Below, piece after piece: positions 17,351-25,104 of a stretch of DNA of 64,000 bases (positions within the stretch are counted from its first letter, which is position 1; each line of letters starts with the position of its first letter). The notes beneath the pieces were generated by a model. It saw nothing but the letters and a program-made list of their open reading frames with translations. It was not told where the DNA came from and did not search any database. The position numbers and the translations under genes were made by a program. The stretch covers positions 1,612,001-1,676,000 of the forward strand of contig NZ_SNUS01000001.1 in assembly GCF_012027635.1 (NCBI RefSeq). The letters run 5' to 3'. Source of the stretch: Thermococcus sp. 21S9. GTDB taxonomy: Archaea; Methanobacteriota_B; Thermococci; Thermococcales; Thermococcaceae.

Positions 17351-18253
17351 TTATCTCCTCTCACCGGAGTTGTTGCCCGGCATGCTCTTCTTTGGGGGCG
17401 CGCCCGGTGAGCCCTCCTCAGAGCTACCCGGGAACGATGGGTGGCCCGGAGTTGTGTGGACAATCTCCCCAATCTTCCCCGACCGCCCCATATCGGCGAG
17501 AACCCGGGTTATTTCCTTGAGCAACTGGAGAACCTTCTCCGAGTCCCCGCTGTTGATGGCGTTTTCGAGCTCGGCCCGTAGCGTTAGGAGCTCAGTCGAG
17601 TTAACGCCCATCGCCATAAGCCTGTCAATCCTCCGAAGCTGGGCCCTGCCCATCAGTTCGGCCCGTTCCCTGACTGAGTTTTGAACCGCCAGGTTTATGG
17701 CCTCCTCGAGTCTTTCCCTCGAAGTCTGAAGGAACGCTACCTTATGGGGGAGGTCCTGTGTGTCGTTATTCTCCAGAGCGATTTTCACGGCGTTGTACGC
17801 GAGGAGCGTTTGGTTGTACTCAGCCTCGACCCTTGCCCTGTCCTCCTCGCTCAGCTCGTTAGATTCGAGCAGTTTTCTCGCGTATTCAAGGACGTTTGAA
17901 GTGATGCCCAGCTCCGTCTCGGCGACAGAGACCCAGTCCTGCGTCATGTTCTCCTCCCCGGTAGTTTTACAGTATTCGAGCGCGGAGCGGTACAGGCCCA
18001 TCGCCTTAAGAGCTTCCTCGGCACTCTCGTTGTAGTTCCCTGCCCTGTACAGCTCCCAGGCCTTCTCTCTAAGGGCGTCTGCCTGCTCTGAGGTGCAGTT
18101 GAGGGAGTGGGTGTAGTTGGCGAGCCTGTCCAGTGCAAGGAGCAGTCCGTTTGCTCTCGTTGACGTAGAGACGGTCTCGGAACTAACCCCACCGACTGCC
18201 GGGACAAGTGAGACGAGGAGTATCCCGATAATCATGAACGCGATTTCCCTCAC
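17351..18253 (-). CDS. Secreted helical protein, cassette 1
   Basis: A 300-residue exported protein of no recognised family. After the signal peptide (IAFMIIGILLVSLVPAVGG) the sequence is nearly all helical, with heptad-like stretches, TPR-like AWELYRAGNYNESAEEALKAM, several Asn-X-Ser/Thr sites, and a Gly/Pro/Ser-rich end without a membrane anchor. Its paralogue at 19245-20387 shares the motif YRxGNYNxSxxxALxAMxxYR. The GTG at 18253 has GGTGAT four bases upstream. A likely partner or ligand carrier for the membrane regulator encoded next; this is inferred from the duplicated gene pair. Confidence 0.78.
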   Translation of the reverse strand: MREIAFMIIGILLVSLVPAVGGVSSETVSTSTRANGLLLALDRLANYTHSLNCTSEQADALREKAWELYRAGNYNESAEEALKAMGLYRSALEYCKTTGEENMTQDWVSVAETELGITSNVLEYARKLLESNELSEEDRARVEAEYNQTLLAYNAVKIALENNDTQDLPHKVAFLQTSRERLEEAINLAVQNSVRERAELMGRAQLRRIDRLMAMGVNSTELLTLRAELENAINSGDSEKVLQLLKEITRVLADMGRSGKIGEIVHTTPGHPSFPGSSEEGSPGAPPKKSMPGNNSGERR

Positions 18254-18281
18254 GGTTATCACCGCTTTAAGTTACGGCTCA

Positions 18282-18306
18282 TCCCTAATTAGGGAAGCGG
18301 TGGAAC
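18282..18306 (-). promoter_or_regulatory. Promoter element of cassette 1: GTTCCACCGC next to CCCTAA core
   Basis: On the minus strand GTTCCACCGC is followed by two bases and CCCTAATTAGGG. The CCCTAA starts 41 bases before the GTG start, the distance expected for BRE/TATA. The same block occurs before cassette 2 (20424-20441). Here the core also forms a perfect 14-bp palindrome, TCCCTAATTAGGGA (18282-18295). It may be the site of a regulator common to both cassettes. Confidence 0.6.
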
Positions 18307-18386
18307 AAAGGACTTAAAACGTTTCCGCAAGTTCCTTTCGATTTCAGGCGAATAGAATTAGGGGCGAGGGGGATATAACGTTTTCT

Positions 18387-19220
18387 CTAACGCTTCAACT
18401 CCACCCAGTTCTCTTTCCTCCCCCGGATGATTTTAACGAGACCCTTCTCCTCAAGGCGCTTGAACATCCTCCACGCGGTTGTCTTAGGAATCCCAAGCGC
18501 GTCCCTTATCTCAGCCTGACTGGCCCGTCCGCCATGCTCCAGCAGGTACTTCAGCGCAAGCCTTTCCTCTTCCCTCAGCTCGTCGCTTTCAAGGGCCCCT
18601 TCAATGGGGTCAGCTTTGGTCTCACCGCCATCGTTTCCGGCCCGTTTTCGCCACCATATGAAAAACACTCCTCCGATGAGAATAGCCCCGCCAAAGGCCA
18701 GGAGGACTTCAAGGGCACCGCTCTTCTGGTTCTTGCCAGTTGGGGGGTTTTCAATGATGTATGAGACGCTCTGGTTGCCCGGAGGCATCGTTATGGAGGT
18801 CCCGTTAATCCGGAGGGGAATATCGCTTAAATCAACGATAACGGCACCATCGGGCAGGAGGACCTCAAAGGGAACCTCGGAGGAGAAGTTAACCGTCCAG
18901 ACTATTCCCCTCTTGGATGTGAGGTCGGGGGTGTAGTAGGAAACCCTAACGAGCTCGGCGCTTCCGGGGTAAATCAGGAGGGATCCGTTGGTTTCCTGGA
19001 AATCGATGGGGTTTCCCCGGGAGTCCTCAACGATGATGTCCTGGGCGTGTTCGGTAACCGGCACGATTAGCGGTTCGGTGTAGTTATCGGGCACTATCGA
19101 GATTTCCACCTGGACGTAGCCGTCCTCGTAAACGAAGAGCTTTACGGTCTCCTGGGCGAGGACCGGGGAAGCCAGCAGAAGCATTGCGAAGATGAGCGCC
19201 GTGCATCGAATCCTTCTCAT
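18387..19220 (-). CDS. Membrane-spanning winged-helix regulator, cassette 2
   Basis: A 277-residue paralogue of 16351-17334. Order: signal peptide (TALIFAMLLLASPVLAQ), an outside domain of about 140 residues ending SITMPPGNQSVSYII, a transmembrane helix (LEVLLAFGGAILIGGVFFIW), and a cytoplasmic winged helix whose recognition segment, ALGIPKTTAWRMFKRLEEKG, is identical to cassette 1. It lacks the long Ser/Thr/Pro linker. The ATG at 19220 follows GGAGGTGGAGG. Identical recognition helices suggest that both regulators read the same DNA site while their outside domains may sense different signals. Confidence 0.86.
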   Translation of the reverse strand: MRRIRCTALIFAMLLLASPVLAQETVKLFVYEDGYVQVEISIVPDNYTEPLIVPVTEHAQDIIVEDSRGNPIDFQETNGSLLIYPGSAELVRVSYYTPDLTSKRGIVWTVNFSSEVPFEVLLPDGAVIVDLSDIPLRINGTSITMPPGNQSVSYIIENPPTGKNQKSGALEVLLAFGGAILIGGVFFIWWRKRAGNDGGETKADPIEGALESDELREEERLALKYLLEHGGRASQAEIRDALGIPKTTAWRMFKRLEEKGLVKIIRGRKENWVELKR

Positions 19221-19244
19221 TCCTCCACCTCCAAAATGAAAGGG

Positions 19245-20387
19245 TCAGGAGTGCGCGTTGATGAATGCCTCCACCTCCTTCAGGAGGGTGACGGCGGTGT
19301 CAAAGTGTTCTTTCGCCTTCTCAGGCTGTCCTGTACGGAGCAGGCGGATTCCGAGCTTGTATTCGTTCATTGCACTCCTCAACTGAACTTCCGCCTTTGA
19401 GACGTCAACGCCCTCGCGCTTTAATTTTTTGAGCTCCCTGCCGTCGTGGATTATCCTCTCGTGGAGTTCCTTGAGCTTCTCGAAGTTCCCTTCCCACTTG
19501 AAGTGGCCCCTCGCCATGACCTTTCCCCTGCCGAGCTCCATCTGGAACTCCTTGACCACGTCTCTCTTCTCGATTATGAGGTTAAGGGCCTCGTCCCACT
19601 TGCCCTCGTCCGCGAGGGTCTTGACGCTCGTGTAGAGCTCAAGGAACGCGGTGTAAGTCTCGTTCAGCTCGGGGTTCGGGTTCTCGCTCAGGGTCCTGTT
19701 GGCGAGCTGGATTGCCCTCTCGCCCTTTGCAAGGAAGCGCTCAACCACTTGCTCCGCATTCTGGTGGAGCATCTGAAGCCTCAGTTCCTTCAACGCGGAG
19801 TCGAGTTCGGCCTTCTTCTGGAGGGCAACCTCGTAGTCCTCCCTTGCCTTTGTCAGGTTTCCGGAGCGTACGTCCTCCATCACGAGCTTGAACGCCTCAA
19901 GGGTCTCGTTGTAGAGCTCCCGCGCCTCGGTGACGTTTAGTCCCCTCTCGCCGGCAACGTTGATGAGCCTCTCAGCGTAGCGCAGGTAAGCCCTGGTTCT
20001 CTCAACCTGTGCCCTGAACTGGGCTTCCACGTTGGCACCGGCTCCCTTCATCGGGCTAATCTCCGACAGCACGAGCCGGTAGTAGTGCATCGCCATCAGC
20101 GCGTCCACCATGGAGGCGTTGTAGTTTCCATCCTGGAACTCGCTCAGGGCTTTGTTGTAGTGTTCCTCAGCTAAGGTTAGATACGTTGAGTTCGTCATGT
20201 TCTCGGGAACTTTTGCCTCGGTAACCTCAGCGAGCCTCTTGAGGTTGTCTATGAGTTTCTGGGCGACGACCTTCTCCTGCGGAACCTCGTTTGTCCCGGT
20301 GGTGTTTTCAGACCCGCTTGCAAGGGCAAAGGGCACCACGCTCCCCACGAGCAGGGCCGTCAGTATTACCACGAGCAACTTCCTCAC
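19245..20387 (-). CDS. Secreted helical protein, cassette 2
   Basis: A 380-residue exported helical protein, paralogous to 17351-18253. The signal peptide is KLLVVILTALLVGSVVPFALA. The mature part is Glu/Lys/Leu-rich with TPR-like units (HYNKALSEFQDGNYNASMVDALMAMHYYR near the start, GIRLLRTGQPEKAKEHFDTA near the end). There is no C-terminal anchor. The GTG at 20387 follows GGTGAT by four bases, exactly the start architecture of the cassette 1 gene; the upstream ATG at 20393 lies inside that ribosome binding site. The regulator follows 24 bases downstream. Function unknown. Confidence 0.78.
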   Translation of the reverse strand: MRKLLVVILTALLVGSVVPFALASGSENTTGTNEVPQEKVVAQKLIDNLKRLAEVTEAKVPENMTNSTYLTLAEEHYNKALSEFQDGNYNASMVDALMAMHYYRLVLSEISPMKGAGANVEAQFRAQVERTRAYLRYAERLINVAGERGLNVTEARELYNETLEAFKLVMEDVRSGNLTKAREDYEVALQKKAELDSALKELRLQMLHQNAEQVVERFLAKGERAIQLANRTLSENPNPELNETYTAFLELYTSVKTLADEGKWDEALNLIIEKRDVVKEFQMELGRGKVMARGHFKWEGNFEKLKELHERIIHDGRELKKLKREGVDVSKAEVQLRSAMNEYKLGIRLLRTGQPEKAKEHFDTAVTLLKEVEAFINAHS

Positions 20388-20423
20388 GGCCATCACCGTC
20401 CCCCTCTTGGGGGCCCGAATATT

Positions 20424-20441
20424 TTAGGGTCGCGGTGGAAC
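20424..20441 (-). promoter_or_regulatory. Promoter element of cassette 2: GTTCCACCGC next to CCCTAA core
   Basis: On the minus strand GTTCCACCGC, two bases, then CCCTAAAATATTC. The CCCTAA begins 42 bases before the GTG start, matching 41 in cassette 1. The 10 + 6 conserved bases are identical to those at 18289-18306, while the surroundings differ, which argues for a kept regulatory element. A plausible TATA overlaps the A+T part. Confidence 0.6.
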
Positions 20442-20448
20442 GCGCGTT

Positions 20449-20721
20449 TCAAATCGTTCCTTTTTCCTCAAGCTCCTTAGCTAGGAGCGCAACGGTCAAG
20501 ATACCCTCGAAGATGCTCCCAAAGTTTGGAACCTCCCCGAACTGGGCAAAGAGGGTTCCGTAGCGAGGGTGCCACGCATCGACCTGCTTCCTGTTTTTGG
20601 CCGTTATGATGTAGACGACCCACTCCCTCTCCTCGAGCCACTCAACGAGTTTCCAAGCGTCGGCCATGTCTTTGACCTCAAGGCCGAACTTCTCGCGAAC
20701 TTTCTCGGCGAGCTCCTCCAT
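20449..20721 (-). CDS. Small unknown protein, 90 residues
   Basis: Acidic, soluble, no recognised family: N-terminal helix rich in Glu/Lys (MEELAEKVREKFGLEV), then WLEEREWVVYIITAKNRK and a Gly/Phe/Pro-containing segment (YGTLFAQFGEVPNFGSIFEG). Starts four bases after the TauE-like permease upstream, so it is probably in the same transcript. No function can be assigned. Confidence 0.65.
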   Translation of the reverse strand: MEELAEKVREKFGLEVKDMADAWKLVEWLEEREWVVYIITAKNRKQVDAWHPRYGTLFAQFGEVPNFGSIFEGILTVALLAKELEEKGTI

Positions 20722-20725
20722 GTTA

Positions 20726-21478
20726 TCACCTCAAACCACTCACTATCATCCTCAAAGCCAGGATTACCATCACAATCGCGAAGGCCCTCTTTAGGGAGGA
20801 CGCCTTAACCCTCTCCGCGAGCCTCGCGCCGAGCTGGGCCCCTATTATCAGGCCGGGCACGAGGAGGACGAGCCAGTGGAGTTCAACGTTGCCCATCATG
20901 TAGTGCTTGAGGGCGCTACTCGCGGAGGTGAACACTATGGCGAAGCTCGAGGTCGCGACGGCGTAGTGCATCGGCATGCCGAGCCACACGAGGAAGGGCA
21001 CGTTGATTATTCCGCCACCAACGCCGAGCAGACCGCTGGCAATCCCCGAGAAAAACCCGCCGATTGGGACGAGGCGGTAGTCGATTTTGACCTCTGAAAC
21101 CGTCAAATCACCAAGCTCCGCGGTTTCCTTCGTGTACATTCTGTAAGCGACGAACAGGAGGGTCACGCCGAAGATTACTTTAAGCTCTCCCGGGGTCACA
21201 TAGGTTGTCATGACGGCCCCAAGGTATGCCCCTACGATGGCGGGAATTGAAAGCAGGACGCCGGTCTTGTAGTGAATCATCCCTCTCCTCGAGTAGGCAA
21301 TCGTTGAGCTGAGGGCCGTGAAGACAACAGCGGCACTTGAAGTTCCGACGGCCTGGTGAATGCTGACACCAAGCAGGTTGAGAACCGGAACGAGGACGAA
21401 GCCACCGCCTAAGCCGAAGAGGGCAGAAACGATTCCAACAGTCACACCCACGGCGAAGTAGAGGGCGTAATTGCTCAT
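20726..21478 (-). CDS. TauE/SafE family permease, copy 2
   Basis: A 250-residue membrane protein with about eight hydrophobic segments in two repeat halves. GLGGGFVLVPVLNLLG and GVGGGIINVPFLVWLG are the paired family signatures. The family exports or imports small sulfur-containing or organic anions such as sulfite; the substrate here is unknown. It is a close paralogue of the next gene upstream (21510-22274), identical over long blocks. The ATG at 21478 has no clear ribosome binding site, but TTTTTAAAAGG lies about 25 bases upstream, so it may have its own leaderless transcript. Confidence 0.88.
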   Translation of the reverse strand: MSNYALYFAVGVTVGIVSALFGLGGGFVLVPVLNLLGVSIHQAVGTSSAAVVFTALSSTIAYSRRGMIHYKTGVLLSIPAIVGAYLGAVMTTYVTPGELKVIFGVTLLFVAYRMYTKETAELGDLTVSEVKIDYRLVPIGGFFSGIASGLLGVGGGIINVPFLVWLGMPMHYAVATSSFAIVFTSASSALKHYMMGNVELHWLVLLVPGLIIGAQLGARLAERVKASSLKRAFAIVMVILALRMIVSGLR

Positions 21479-21509
21479 GGGAAAAAGTTAAGGGGGCCTT
21501 TTAAAAACC

Positions 21510-22274
21510 TCACGGAACCGCGAAGCCAAGTCCCTTGAGAATCATTCTCAACGCCAGGAGGAACATCACGACGGCGAAGGCCTTCTTCAGACTGCTCGCC
21601 TTCGTTCTCTTGGCTATCCTGGCCCCTATCTGCGCCCCCAGTATGAGGCCCGGCACGAGGAGGACAAGCCACTGCGTCTCCACGTTGCCCATCATGTAGT
21701 GCTTGAGCGCTCCGGCCGTTGCAGTGAAGACTATGGCAAAGCTTGAGGTTGCTACCGCGTAGTGAATCGGCAGTCCGAGGTAAGTCAGGAAGGGCACGTT
21801 GATGATTCCTCCGCCAACGCCGAGCAGACCGCTCGCGATTCCCGCGAAGAAGCCACCGACCGGGACGAGCTTATAGTTCACCTTAACGTCCTCGAGTTTG
21901 ACCTCGCTCGGTTCCGCAGTCTTCTTCCGGTATATCCTGACGGCGACGACGATTAACGCCAACCCGAAGATGACCTTCAACTGGGAGGCGCTGATGAACG
22001 ATGTGAGCCATGCCCCTATGTAGGCGCCTATAACCGCCGTAGAGGCCAGCAAAAGACCCACCTTGTAGTGTATCCTCCTCTGCCTTGAGTAGGCTATCGC
22101 CGAGCTGAGCGACGTGAAGACAACCGCCGCGCTCGAAGTTCCGACCGCGTGGTGCATCTCGACGCCGAGCAGGTTGAGGGTTGGCACTATCAGAAAGCCC
22201 CCTCCGAGGCCGAACAGTGCCGCGAGAATTCCAATGAAGACACCGACAGCGAAGTAGCCGAGGTATTTCAGCAC
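21510..22274 (-). CDS. TauE/SafE family permease, copy 1
   Basis: A 254-residue membrane protein with the same two-repeat design (GLGGGFLIVPTLNLLG and GVGGGIINVPFLTYLG). It begins with GTG at 22274, preceded by GGAGGTGAT and directly abutting the vapC stop codon, so it is translated from the vapBC transcript or coupled to it. Tandem paralogues could form a hetero-oligomer or act on different anions; the sequence does not decide this. Confidence 0.88.
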   Translation of the reverse strand: MLKYLGYFAVGVFIGILAALFGLGGGFLIVPTLNLLGVEMHHAVGTSSAAVVFTSLSSAIAYSRQRRIHYKVGLLLASTAVIGAYIGAWLTSFISASQLKVIFGLALIVVAVRIYRKKTAEPSEVKLEDVKVNYKLVPVGGFFAGIASGLLGVGGGIINVPFLTYLGLPIHYAVATSSFAIVFTATAGALKHYMMGNVETQWLVLLVPGLILGAQIGARIAKRTKASSLKKAFAVVMFLLALRMILKGLGFAVP

Positions 22275-22739
22275 TCAATCACCTCCAAGGAGCGTTTTTA
22301 TTGCCCTGCTTATGCTCCAAACCTCAATAACACCTGCGCGAGAAACCTTCTCAAAGTGCCTGTCGTTGGTAACGAGGATTGCCCCGCTTTTCAGGCACGT
22401 CGCCGCGTGGACGGCATCCGCAAGCTGTGTCTCTGGGAAATACGGGAGAACGCGAAGCACTTCCTCCCTGCTTGGGTTTACAATCGTAACTCGCCTTCTA
22501 ATGAACTCATAGAAGTCCAGCGCGTTGAGCTTTTCGGCGTATTTTCGATATTCTGCCATCAAGACGTCGTTTGCCACCAGAACGTAGCGTTTGCTGATTA
22601 AAAAATGGAGTAAAAGCTCGGTCGTGTCGGTCCAGCCCCGTTTAACCGCCGCTATGAAGACGTTTGTGTCGAGCAGAAATTTAGAGTCCGTAGAGTTCCT
22701 TCGCAACCCTGTTCCCCTCTTCCTCGGTTTCAGCTTCAA
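22275..22739 (-). CDS. vapC: PIN-domain ribonuclease, VapC-type toxin
   Basis: A PIN-domain protein of up to 154 residues. Acidic residues are in place: LLDTNVF, AEYRKY, LADAVHAA and VTNDRHF. It is paired with the AbrB-type antitoxin gene upstream, whose end it overlaps. The start is uncertain: the ATG at 22739 gives a basic 18-residue lead (KLKPRKRG), while a TTG at 22706 preceded by GAGGGGAAC would start close to the PIN core. PIN toxins of this class cut RNA; the target is unknown. Confidence 0.82.
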   Translation of the reverse strand: MKLKPRKRGTGLRRNSTDSKFLLDTNVFIAAVKRGWTDTTELLLHFLISKRYVLVANDVLMAEYRKYAEKLNALDFYEFIRRRVTIVNPSREEVLRVLPYFPETQLADAVHAATCLKSGAILVTNDRHFEKVSRAGVIEVWSISRAIKTLLGGD

Positions 22740-22947
22740 GTTCCTCTAAATCCATTCCCCTTGAGTTCTTGACGAGCTTTTCGAGCATTTTCTTGACGTT
22801 GAAGCGCCTCAGGACTATCGTATCGCCGTCTATCTCCGTAACGAGGAACTCCTCGCCGGGCTTGATGTTGAGCTTTCTCCTGACGTCCTTCGGGATTACA
22901 ACCCTGCCCCGGGAGTCAACCTTCGTTATTCCCACTTTTCCCACCAT
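22681..22947 (-). CDS. vapB: AbrB/SpoVT-type antitoxin
   Basis: An 88-residue swapped-hairpin DNA-binding protein (VGITKVDSRGRVVIPKDVRR, the AbrB signature), with an acidic C-terminal tail that would bind the PIN toxin. A TATA element CCCTTAAATATTCCC lies at 22977-22963. The spacing of about 23 bases to the ATG at 22947 suggests a leaderless transcript from there; the ATG at 22959 would give four more residues. The C-terminus overlaps the toxin gene. Confidence 0.85.
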   Translation of the reverse strand: MVGKVGITKVDSRGRVVIPKDVRRKLNIKPGEEFLVTEIDGDTIVLRRFNVKKMLEKLVKNSRGMDLEELEAETEEEGNRVAKELYGL

Positions 22948-22978
22948 TCCCACTACCATGTTGGGAATATTTAAGGGT

Positions 22979-23974
22979 TTACATTTCCAGCGCTATCGCC
23001 TCAATCAGCTTTATCAGGGCCTCAAGGTCGCCGAGATGGAGCGTCTCGACCTCACTGTGGAGGTACTTCATCGGGACGCTCAGCGCTAAAACCTCGCTCT
23101 TGTGCTGGAAGGCCGAGGCATCGGTTCCACCGCCCGTAACTCCTACCTGGAGGGGAATCCCGTTGCGTGAGGCTATCTCAGCTACTCTCCTCGCCAATCT
23201 TCTCGTGTAGATGGCCGAGTTGTCCACTGCTCTTATCACCGCGCCCCCGCCTAAGCGGACGTCGCCTGTAAGCTCCGCACAGCAGGCGAAGGAATCCACC
23301 GCGAAGGCGTACTTCGGCGAATAGCGCTCCGCAAGGAATTTGGCCCCCTTAAGTCCAATCTCCTCCTGAACGGTGAAGGCGAAAATCCACCTGCCGTCGA
23401 GGTCGTGGTCGACCAGGTCCTTTATCGCCTCAATCAGTGCCACAACCCCGAAGCGGTCGTCGAGGGAGCGGGTTGAGACGTAGCGGTCGTTGAGAACCGC
23501 GAAGTGCTTCTTGAAGACAGCATAGTCGAGAACTTTAACGCCGAGTCTCTCCGCCTCTTCCCTGCTTTCGGCCCCGATGTCTATGACGAGCTTGTTCCAG
23601 GGAACCGTGTCGAACTTCCTCTCAAGGTTGAGATGAACCGGAAGTGCTCCAATAATGCCGTCGAGCTTTCCGTTCTCGGTTACAACGTCGAGGTGCCTGC
23701 CGTAGAGCAGTCTGTCGTCTATCCCTCCGACCTTTCTGAAGGTGAGCTTTCCGTCGGGCCTTATCCCGGTAATCAGAAGCCCTATCTCGTCCATGTGGGC
23801 CATGAAAATGCCTTTCAGTTCACCTTCGCCGAGTTCGACGATGAGGTTGCCGATTGTATCAACGGTGTAGTCGGCGTAGGGTTCAAGCCACTCCGCGATT
23901 TTCTCCCTTACCTTCTCCTCGTAGCCTGAAATTCCAGGAATCCGAGTTATCTCCCTCAATTCCTCAGCAAGCAT
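22979..23974 (-). CDS. M42 family aminopeptidase (TET-like)
   Basis: A 331-residue zinc/cobalt peptidase of the M42 family that trims short peptides in the cytoplasm as large tetrahedral complexes. Metal and catalytic residues can be placed: AHMDEIG (His, Asp), SLDDRFG (bridging Asp), VQEEIG (catalytic and metal Glu), VDSFAC (Asp) and YLHSEVE (His). GGTDASAFQ is typical. The ATG at 23974 follows GAGGTGG. It comes ten bases after the dehydrogenase gene. The substrate preference cannot be read from sequence. Confidence 0.9.
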   Translation of the reverse strand: MLAEELREITRIPGISGYEEKVREKIAEWLEPYADYTVDTIGNLIVELGEGELKGIFMAHMDEIGLLITGIRPDGKLTFRKVGGIDDRLLYGRHLDVVTENGKLDGIIGALPVHLNLERKFDTVPWNKLVIDIGAESREEAERLGVKVLDYAVFKKHFAVLNDRYVSTRSLDDRFGVVALIEAIKDLVDHDLDGRWIFAFTVQEEIGLKGAKFLAERYSPKYAFAVDSFACCAELTGDVRLGGGAVIRAVDNSAIYTRRLARRVAEIASRNGIPLQVGVTGGGTDASAFQHKSEVLALSVPMKYLHSEVETLHLGDLEALIKLIEAIALEM

Positions 23975-23984
23975 TCAAACCACC

Positions 23985-24986
23985 TCAGAGCATCTTTACC
24001 TCTTCCGGAGGGCGAACCTTCAGGACTTCCCTGTTGACGAGCGTTTCAGGAACTTCCCCACGCAGAACTGCTAAGAGGTTTCTAACCGCCTGAAAGCCCA
24101 TGTCCTCCATAGCCTCCTTCGAGAGGCCGGCGTAGTGGGGCGTTAAAACCGTCTCCCACTCGTAGTCGAAAAGCTCGTGCTCCTGAACCGGCTCGTTCTC
24201 GAAGACGTCGCTCGCGTAGCCCTTCAGCTTCCCCGCTTTGAGGGCTTTAACGAGGGCCTTTTCATCTACAAGGGTTCCGCGCCCGATGTTGACTAAATAC
24301 TTGCCCTCAAGGAGCTTCAACCGCTCTTCGTTGATGATGTGGTAGGTTTCCTTCGTCGCTGGAAGGGCGAGGATTACAATGTCACTCTCCCTCAGCACGT
24401 CGTCAAGGGGAAGGTACCTCGCGCCAACTTCCCCCTCGATATCCGGCTTCCGCGAGCGCGACCAGTAGAGTATCTCCGTCCCCATCGCCTTCATTCTCCG
24501 CGCTATGGCCTTTCCTATCGCCCCCATACCAAGGATTCCAACGGTTTTGCCGTAAACCGTCTCGATGCCCTTGAAACCGCTCCAGACCGTCCTGTGGGAG
24601 TCCCACTTTCCAGAGCGAATGAACCTGTCGGCGTAGGCTATTTTTCTCAGAAGCGCTACCGTTAAGCCGACGGCGAACTCCGCTACCGCCTCGCTGAGGA
24701 CGCCGGCCACTTTGGTGACGTAGATTCCCTTCCTGGTTGCAGTCTCGATGTCAACGTGGTCGTAGCCGGCCGAGTGACAGCTTATAACCTTCAGCCTGTC
24801 TGCATGTTCGAGGACCTCGCCGGGGACCGGGTTGAGGGGGGAAACTATCAGCCCGTCGTACTTCCCGATGACATCTTTAAGCTCCTCAACGCTCGGGTAG
24901 AGGATAACGTCAACGTCCGCCCATTTCTTGAGTTCCTCAAGGGGTTTGCTCTTCATCTTGAAGAGGACGGCCACCTTCGGCCTCAT
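23985..24986 (-). CDS. D-2-hydroxyacid dehydrogenase
   Basis: A 333-residue NAD(P)-dependent dehydrogenase of the D-isomer family. The coenzyme loop is GILGMGAIGKAIA. Catalytic residues: Arg in IGRGTLVDE, Glu in FENEPV and His in TPHYAGLS. NREVLKVRPP at the end resembles glyoxylate reductases of the order. It is distinct from the closer GyaR match at 34513-35514; the substrate may be glyoxylate, hydroxypyruvate or another 2-oxoacid. The ATG follows AAGGTGAT. It is likely co-transcribed with the M42 peptidase. Confidence 0.88.
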   Translation of the reverse strand: MRPKVAVLFKMKSKPLEELKKWADVDVILYPSVEELKDVIGKYDGLIVSPLNPVPGEVLEHADRLKVISCHSAGYDHVDIETATRKGIYVTKVAGVLSEAVAEFAVGLTVALLRKIAYADRFIRSGKWDSHRTVWSGFKGIETVYGKTVGILGMGAIGKAIARRMKAMGTEILYWSRSRKPDIEGEVGARYLPLDDVLRESDIVILALPATKETYHIINEERLKLLEGKYLVNIGRGTLVDEKALVKALKAGKLKGYASDVFENEPVQEHELFDYEWETVLTPHYAGLSKEAMEDMGFQAVRNLLAVLRGEVPETLVNREVLKVRPPEEVKML

Positions 24987-25104
24987 GCTATCACCTTAAG
25001 ATGACTATCGAAACGTCCCTAATAAGGTTTCCGGCTGGACGAATGTCAAGGCCGGCCCGAGAAAGCTTAAAAACTCCTTCCAGTTCTCCCTTTAGGTGGT
25101 GCAG

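Noticed and set aside
17335-17472. N-terminal extension of the cassette 1 regulator.
   Set aside because: It overlaps the secreted-protein gene, is Arg-rich shadow sequence, and hides the signal peptide.
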